DNA of 64,000 nt from Haemaphysalis longicornis (taxonomy: Eukaryota; Arthropoda; Arachnida; Ixodida; Ixodidae). Location of the stretch: the NCBI GenBank assembly GCA_013339765.2, contig CM023449.1, positions 15,599,811 through 15,663,810 on the forward strand. The letters run 5' to 3'. The position numbers and the translations under genes are program-made. This document shows positions 59,251-64,000 of this stretch, piece by piece (the first letter of the stretch is position 1; the number at the start of each line of letters is the position of its first letter). Below the pieces are notes generated by a model. That model saw only the letters and a program-made list of their open reading frames with translations. It was not told the origin of the DNA and searched no databases.

Positions 59251-60526
59251 CATAGGTCGGCGCACTCACTCGTGAGTACACTCATTTGTACTCAAACTCA
59301 CGAGTGAGTACGATGATGAGTGATCACACACCCAGAAAAAAAACAGTGAGTACGATGACGAGTGAGTACAGGGGTAAGTCCACTACTCATGAGTACAGTA
59401 TTCATGAGTATGAGTACTCATGAGTTTGAGTACTAATGAGTATGAGTACTCATGAGTACACAGTACTCATGAGTACACAGTACTCATGAGTACACAGCAC
59501 TCATGAGTACACAGCACTCATGAGTACAATACTCATGAATATTGTTTTTGCGAGTGCTTGCACTCTTGAGTATATGCACTCCTGAGTACAGTAGTGCAAA
59601 CAAGAAAACGGACGACAAAAGCTGCCACCCGAAGACACGCAGAAAAACGCAGTTTACGGCCATGGCTGCACCGACAACCCCAGAGCTCCCCTGAGCCCGA
59701 CCCGGCCTGAGAACAAGAGACGCCAGACGCAACGCGAGTGCTTACGTTCCCATTCGCTTTCTCACATGTACTTGCCTTCGCGCGGTAAGTAACCCAACGA
59801 CAGTGAACCGCGTCAGCGTTTTCTTCCTCTGTCCTGATTTATATGTAACCTGGGTTTTTCTAATCAATTAAACAATTTATTTTTTCTACTTAGTCTTTCA
59901 TTCGAGCTACGACCTAGCTAACAGTGCAGATAAGTTGATTATTCGTGAGTAATACAAATTGAGTACTCATGAGTACAGATTGAGTGCTCATGAGGGCAGA
60001 TTGAGTAGTACTCATGAGTGCAGAATGAGTAGTACTCATGAGTGAAAAATGAGTAGTACTCATGAGTAGTACTCATGAGCAGTGGTACTCATTCAGTACT
60101 CATGAGTACAGATTGAGTACTCATAAGTACAGATTGAGTACTCATAAGTACAGATTCAGTACTCATGAGTACAGATTGAGTACGAAAAATTCATAGCGCA
60201 TAAAAACAAGGACAGAGAAGAGGAGAGACAACACGGAGCGCTCCGTGTTGTCTCTCCTCTTCTCTGTCCTTGTTTTTATGCGCTATGAATTTTTCGTCAA
60301 AGCATCACCAACTAGCCCAGAAATCCGTACTCGTGAGTACGAAAACTCGTGAGGACAAATGAGTTTGAGTACAAGTGAGTACGATTACAAATGAGTATTT
60401 GATGAGTGAATACGAGTGATTTTGTGAACAGACGAAGTTTTTGAGTCCGAGTTTGATTGAGTACAGCGTGAATGAAAAAAATTGTGATTGAGTTTGAGTG
60501 AGTACTTTCTGTTTTGCCGACCTATG
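59251..60526. mobile_element. Complete non-autonomous hAT-type element with GTACTCATGAGTAC arrays
   Basis: Terminal repeats are CATAGGTCGGC (59251-59261) and GCCGACCTATG (60516-60526), flanked by a perfect 8-bp duplication GTTACACC (59243-59250 and 60527-60534). That pattern is hAT-type. Inside are two arrays (about 59262-59595 and 59940-60510) of degenerate GAGTACTCATGAGTAC words, many of them perfect palindromes, separated by 340 bp of unrelated sequence without coding capacity. A 114-bp perfect palindrome interrupts the second array. There is no transposase, so mobility would need a helper. Confidence 0.85.
60183..60296. repeat. Perfect 114-bp palindrome, no spacer
   Basis: Arms of 57 bases (60183-60239 and 60240-60296) are exact reverse complements with no loop and the centre GAGC|GCTC. 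Each arm starts CGAAAAATTCATAGCGC and includes GAGAAGAGGAGAGAC-like purine text. It replaces array units inside the element at 59251. Confidence 0.97.
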
Positions 60527-60534
60527 GTTACACC

Positions 60535-62990
60535 AAACTCTATTCTGGCCCCAAAGGTGGTCTTACATGCACAAAGAGTTATGGCAGCTCCAATTTTTTA
60601 ACTTTACAGTGTAATCAGTGGGGTCGTTTCTGAGGTAACCAAACAGCGTAGCCAGTGTGTTAACTGCGTGCTAGCGTTCAGTCAGCACAATCGCACAGCT
60701 GTGTTTATTGATAATGGATTTTGTAGACCGTGTACTAAACCACTAATCCAGTCCCAGTGACGGCGCAAGTCCGTGCGAGTTTCTGACTACTAGTCTCCAC
60801 TCCGTCATCTTGGGGCCTTATTATCTTAAATGATTGTTTGAAGTGTGCTGTTAGAATTGGCATGATTTTTATTCTGACTCCTCAAGTCGCCATCTGTCGA
60901 ATGAATCAAACTTCTTGTCTTTGTGGCCTCTTTTATTGCCTAATTATTCAATGGAAGTTGTCGGTTAAGACAGTCCAGTAGTGCTTTTTGAGAAATTGTA
61001 GACGCGAAGTGCACGGAAGCTTCTGGAAGAACTTTTTCTCATCACCTCACCTAGCTGTATCTATCCATGTTGTCCTTGCAGTAAAATGAACACTTGTGCT
61101 GGACACTAGGAACCTTTTAGAACGTCTCCGCATAGCTGAAATGCTTGCTATCTGTTCGTTTTTTTTTTTTTTCAGTTTATCGAGCTGATGCTCTGCATTA
61201 GATAGGTTTCGTAACAAACGGGACTTAAAAATTCTCAGGGTTCAAACTGTATTTGTTTGAAGTTCGAAATGGGTTCAGTGCTTTGTTGCGTATATGTTTT
61301 GCTTCAAGTACATAATACTACTTCTTGCATTTTTCTCATTGCTTCTGCCTACGGCATCCGCAGGCGCTGTAGTATGAGTACTCGGGGCCCATTTTTCAGT
61401 GTGGGGCGTTGCTGATCTTCCAACAGCAGTTCATCTCTCTGCAGATGCTCTGCTTCTTGCGAGAGGCGTACTATTGCAAAAAACTTAGAGATTTCAGGAA
61501 AACTGTAACGGCAGCCAGGCGCCAGAAATAAGTCACTCTTACTTCTGGGCATCACCAGCACCCGAAAGTGCATTGCTTTTTTTCATTGTTGTGGCCTCCT
61601 CTTTCGATATAATCTGCCTAACAGAAACATGGCTCAAAGCTATGATCTTCGAGGCGCGTGGTGTGTGTATTTGTTGAAGAATTTGTTGTAAACTGAATCC
61701 AAAGAATTTGTTCTTAATTGCCACCCCTTGCGTTTCTGTCATAGGACATGCACATTCTTAATTCACTTGTTACGTATGCAGTCCGATGAAGGCTTGCAGT
61801 ATTTATTAGGGAAGACAGTGAGTGCGTGGTTGCCCCAACCCACACTTACCAGCTACGACGTGCTCGCTGAGATTTTTAATATTATACCCCTCATAACAAA
61901 CCTATAGGAAACCTATTTAAACACTCGGTGGTGATCTGGGCTATGTCCATGTGTTATGCCGTGTGTTGCATCAGTGTGACAACAGTGCAAGTCGATTGTG
62001 CTAAAAGTGCAGTTTATTGCAAGGGCATCCCATAGCAGATTTCGGTGAAGTTCGGGTTTATTGTGGATTTATTTCACTTTTGTACGCCTTAAGTTTTCAG
62101 AAACACCTGAAAAAGGATTTTGGGTGGCTGGCAGGTGATGTGGGAATGCAGTTGTGATAAACATACAGATCTCATTTTGGCATTTTTTTTTGCCGAGATG
62201 CCTTGTGCACATGAGCAATTTGTTGCACTAACGAACAAAACAGCTGACCTAAAAAGCAAGAGAAGAGGGGTGAACTGGAGGACACATAATCGCACAGAGT
62301 TACGTTCCGCACCATCAAGGTGCATAAAAAGGAGATGTTCCTCCAGTGGCAAACATCACTGCAACGTGCCTACACGAACATCCACGTTTTAATGCGAATC
62401 AAGTGGTTTTCTGTCTGCTAAGTAGTTCTGCATTTTATTCTAAGTTGCTCGACATTTTCGTTGCCCTTAGTGCAGTGCGAAAAGCCACCACTAAAGCATG
62501 CAAGGCAAAATAGCGTAAAACAATGCCTGTACCAAGGCCTTGGTTTTGTTCAAGCACCCCTAAAGCTCTAATAGTCACATTTGTCAAATAAATGCAGCAG
62601 ACTGAAATCTGAGAGCTTACACATACCTTTATTATTTCTGTTGCAAAGCCTTGGCTATAATAAAATGAGAAACACCGGCCAAACAAGAAATCCAAACCTT
62701 TTCAAAGACAAATATGATGTTTTAGTTTGCCTACGGAAGCCAAGGCTCCCGTAGTAAAGCCAAAATGTCTTGTTTGTTTTTGTTTTGTTTTGTTCTTTGG
62801 CCAGTGTCTGCTGTTTTATTGCAATGTTTTCTACTCAGTACAACAAGAAACACCACTCCAGTAAGTACAAGGCCCCGGAAACGGCCTCCTGCTCGCAATA
62901 CAATAAAATTCTCTCTCCCTTCATCTTGACCACACAGGCACCTATCGAATTCTCACTCTAAAGCCTGGGTGAGCAAAGTTTTCTCATGCT
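60535..62990. other. No gene recognised in 2.5 kb
   Basis: Contains a T-run at 61159-61172 and two or three frames of 60-90 codons without motifs. It could be untranslated or intronic sequence, but nothing shows it. Confidence 0.35.
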
Positions 62991-63299
62991 CTATTTTATT
63001 ATCAGGAGCTCTATGTCCAGCTCTTTTTGCTGATTTATCAGCTGTGCCTCTAGCTGTATTGTCTCGCGTGCGGCCTGCTGCTGTTTCCTTATCGGCAGAA
63101 GGGGCAGGTTGTGCTCCCCCTGCAGGAACTCCACCCTCGGGTTATCGTCAGCTCCGAGCTTTCACTCGAGGAGAGCTGTACGACCGTTTGGTTGCCCTGC
63201 GGCATCCGTAGCGGGCGCGGCTTCATCGCTGCCGCCGCTACTGTCGGCTGCGGAAGCTGTAGCTGCGGCCCCAGACTTGGCTCCGAAAGAGACTGTCAT
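62991..63299 (-). pseudogene. Possible coding remnant with coiled-coil ending
   Basis: On the minus strand a frame from ATG (63299-63297) reads 45 codons rich in Ala/Ser/Gly (MTVSFGAKSGAAATAS...), meets a TGA at 63164-63162, then continues 57 codons to TAG at 62991. The second half (VEFLQGEH..., then ETIQLEAQLINQQKELDIELL) has a heptad-like coiled-coil pattern. Such tails occur in MADF/Myb-SANT transposon-derived proteins, but I do not recognise a specific family. It may equally be chance. Confidence 0.25.
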
Positions 63300-64000
63300 G
63301 GCAGGCTGTCGTCTAGTACTGTAGCCGCCTATGTTTTCCCTCGGGGGTCCACTGGCTTGGCGGAGTTATCTGATATGAACAAGCAAACCAGATGCATTGA
63401 ATGTGAAATCTTATGCTATATGTGAGTGCACGGAAGGAGAGGTGGGGGTAATCTTCCTTTCAAGGCAAGGATGACGCCACTGCCTATTCCACGACACAGA
63501 ATTTGGCTGTCTTTCTCCTGACAGAGTAATTTGACTATGTACGGGAAATTTAACCCGAGTCTCAAGACCAGGAGCCGAGTGAGTTGCGACTCCGCTCCTT
63601 CAGCACATGTCCAGGAGCATAACGTAGCTTAGAGCGTGCCATCTGACAGGTAAATGTGATAGCATGGAAGTAAAAGAGGTGCGCACTATAGCTACGAAGA
63701 ACCATGATTCTCGGGTAGCAGCGGCGTGAGGTGTCGCCAGCCTGCTTGTCCAATTCTTTCGCATCAAAGGACAAAAAATGAAAGTGAAGCAATGGAAGTG
63801 TTTGGGCTTGTTGGTTCATACTTTCTAAAATACAAAAAACAGTGCTCGACACGGTACACAAAAACGGGGGCTACACACGTACTGCTGTTTTCTTTATCAT
63901 GGAGAAGTAGCCGTAATGCTTTCGCCTTCGAGACACGTAAGCGTACTTAAGTGCCCAGAGGAACTTTTTAACGCACTGGCGAAATTTCACCAAACTCCAG
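63300..64000. other. No gene recognised
   Basis: Frames at 63562-63861 (-) and 63726-63950 (+) have no motif. Confidence 0.35.

Noticed and set aside
59262..60510. CRISPR-like array in the GAGTACTCATGAGTAC region
   Set aside because: Units are contiguous, degenerate and without unique spacers; the genome is eukaryotic and the array lies inside a transposon.

Overview
The window reads as nuclear DNA of an arthropod, most probably a hard tick. It holds no bacterial operon, phage module or CRISPR array. The evidence for a tick is an intron-bearing neuropeptide-type receptor gene embedded in dense repeats, including tRNA-derived SINEs with AATC-type tails and several LINE clades of the kind I know from ixodid genomes. 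The species assignment is inference.

The one convincing host gene is a rhodopsin-class G-protein-coupled receptor on the + strand. It has five exons (23410-23942, 26070-26193, 27078-27298, 27818-27878, 28588-28989). All four introns are GT-AG, the reading frame is continuous, and the predicted protein has 446 residues and seven membrane segments. The 61-base fourth exon is easy to miss. I cannot name the ligand.

Nearly everything else is transposon wreckage. Region by region: 0.3-2 kb has a foldback repeat, a SINE, and a Penelope-like fragment cut by a hAT-type terminus. 5.8-6.8 kb has a LINE tail and a 37-bp tandem repeat. 8-11.9 kb has a SINE and a nearly complete but broken LINE. 13.5-14.4 kb has a TTAA-flanked element. 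17.8-22.7 kb has LINE pieces on both strands, a SINE with a hugely expanded tail, and a divergent ~135-bp tandem repeat. 30.8-32.4 kb has a LINE 3' end running into a (CATC)n/(CGTC)n array. 34-38.6 kb has a SINE, a tandem repeat, a Helitron helicase fragment and an internally deleted Ty3/gypsy element. 39.5-44.8 kb has a MITE and a complete non-autonomous hAT-type element. 47.7-54.3 kb has a two-ORF LINE split by a 2.7-kb transposon with 432-bp inverted repeats. 54.6-58 kb has a SINE, minisatellites and a second Helitron fragment. 59.25-60.53 kb has another hAT-type element, filled with palindromic words and carrying a perfect 114-bp palindrome.

The best candidate for something undescribed is a shared architecture. 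Two complete elements with 8-bp target duplications (43655-44795 and 59251-60526), and perhaps a third broken one (1366-1491), have short terminal inverted repeats followed by long arrays of a short self-complementary or GC-biased word that differs between elements. I suggest these arrays are transposase-binding or replication-generated subterminal repeats.
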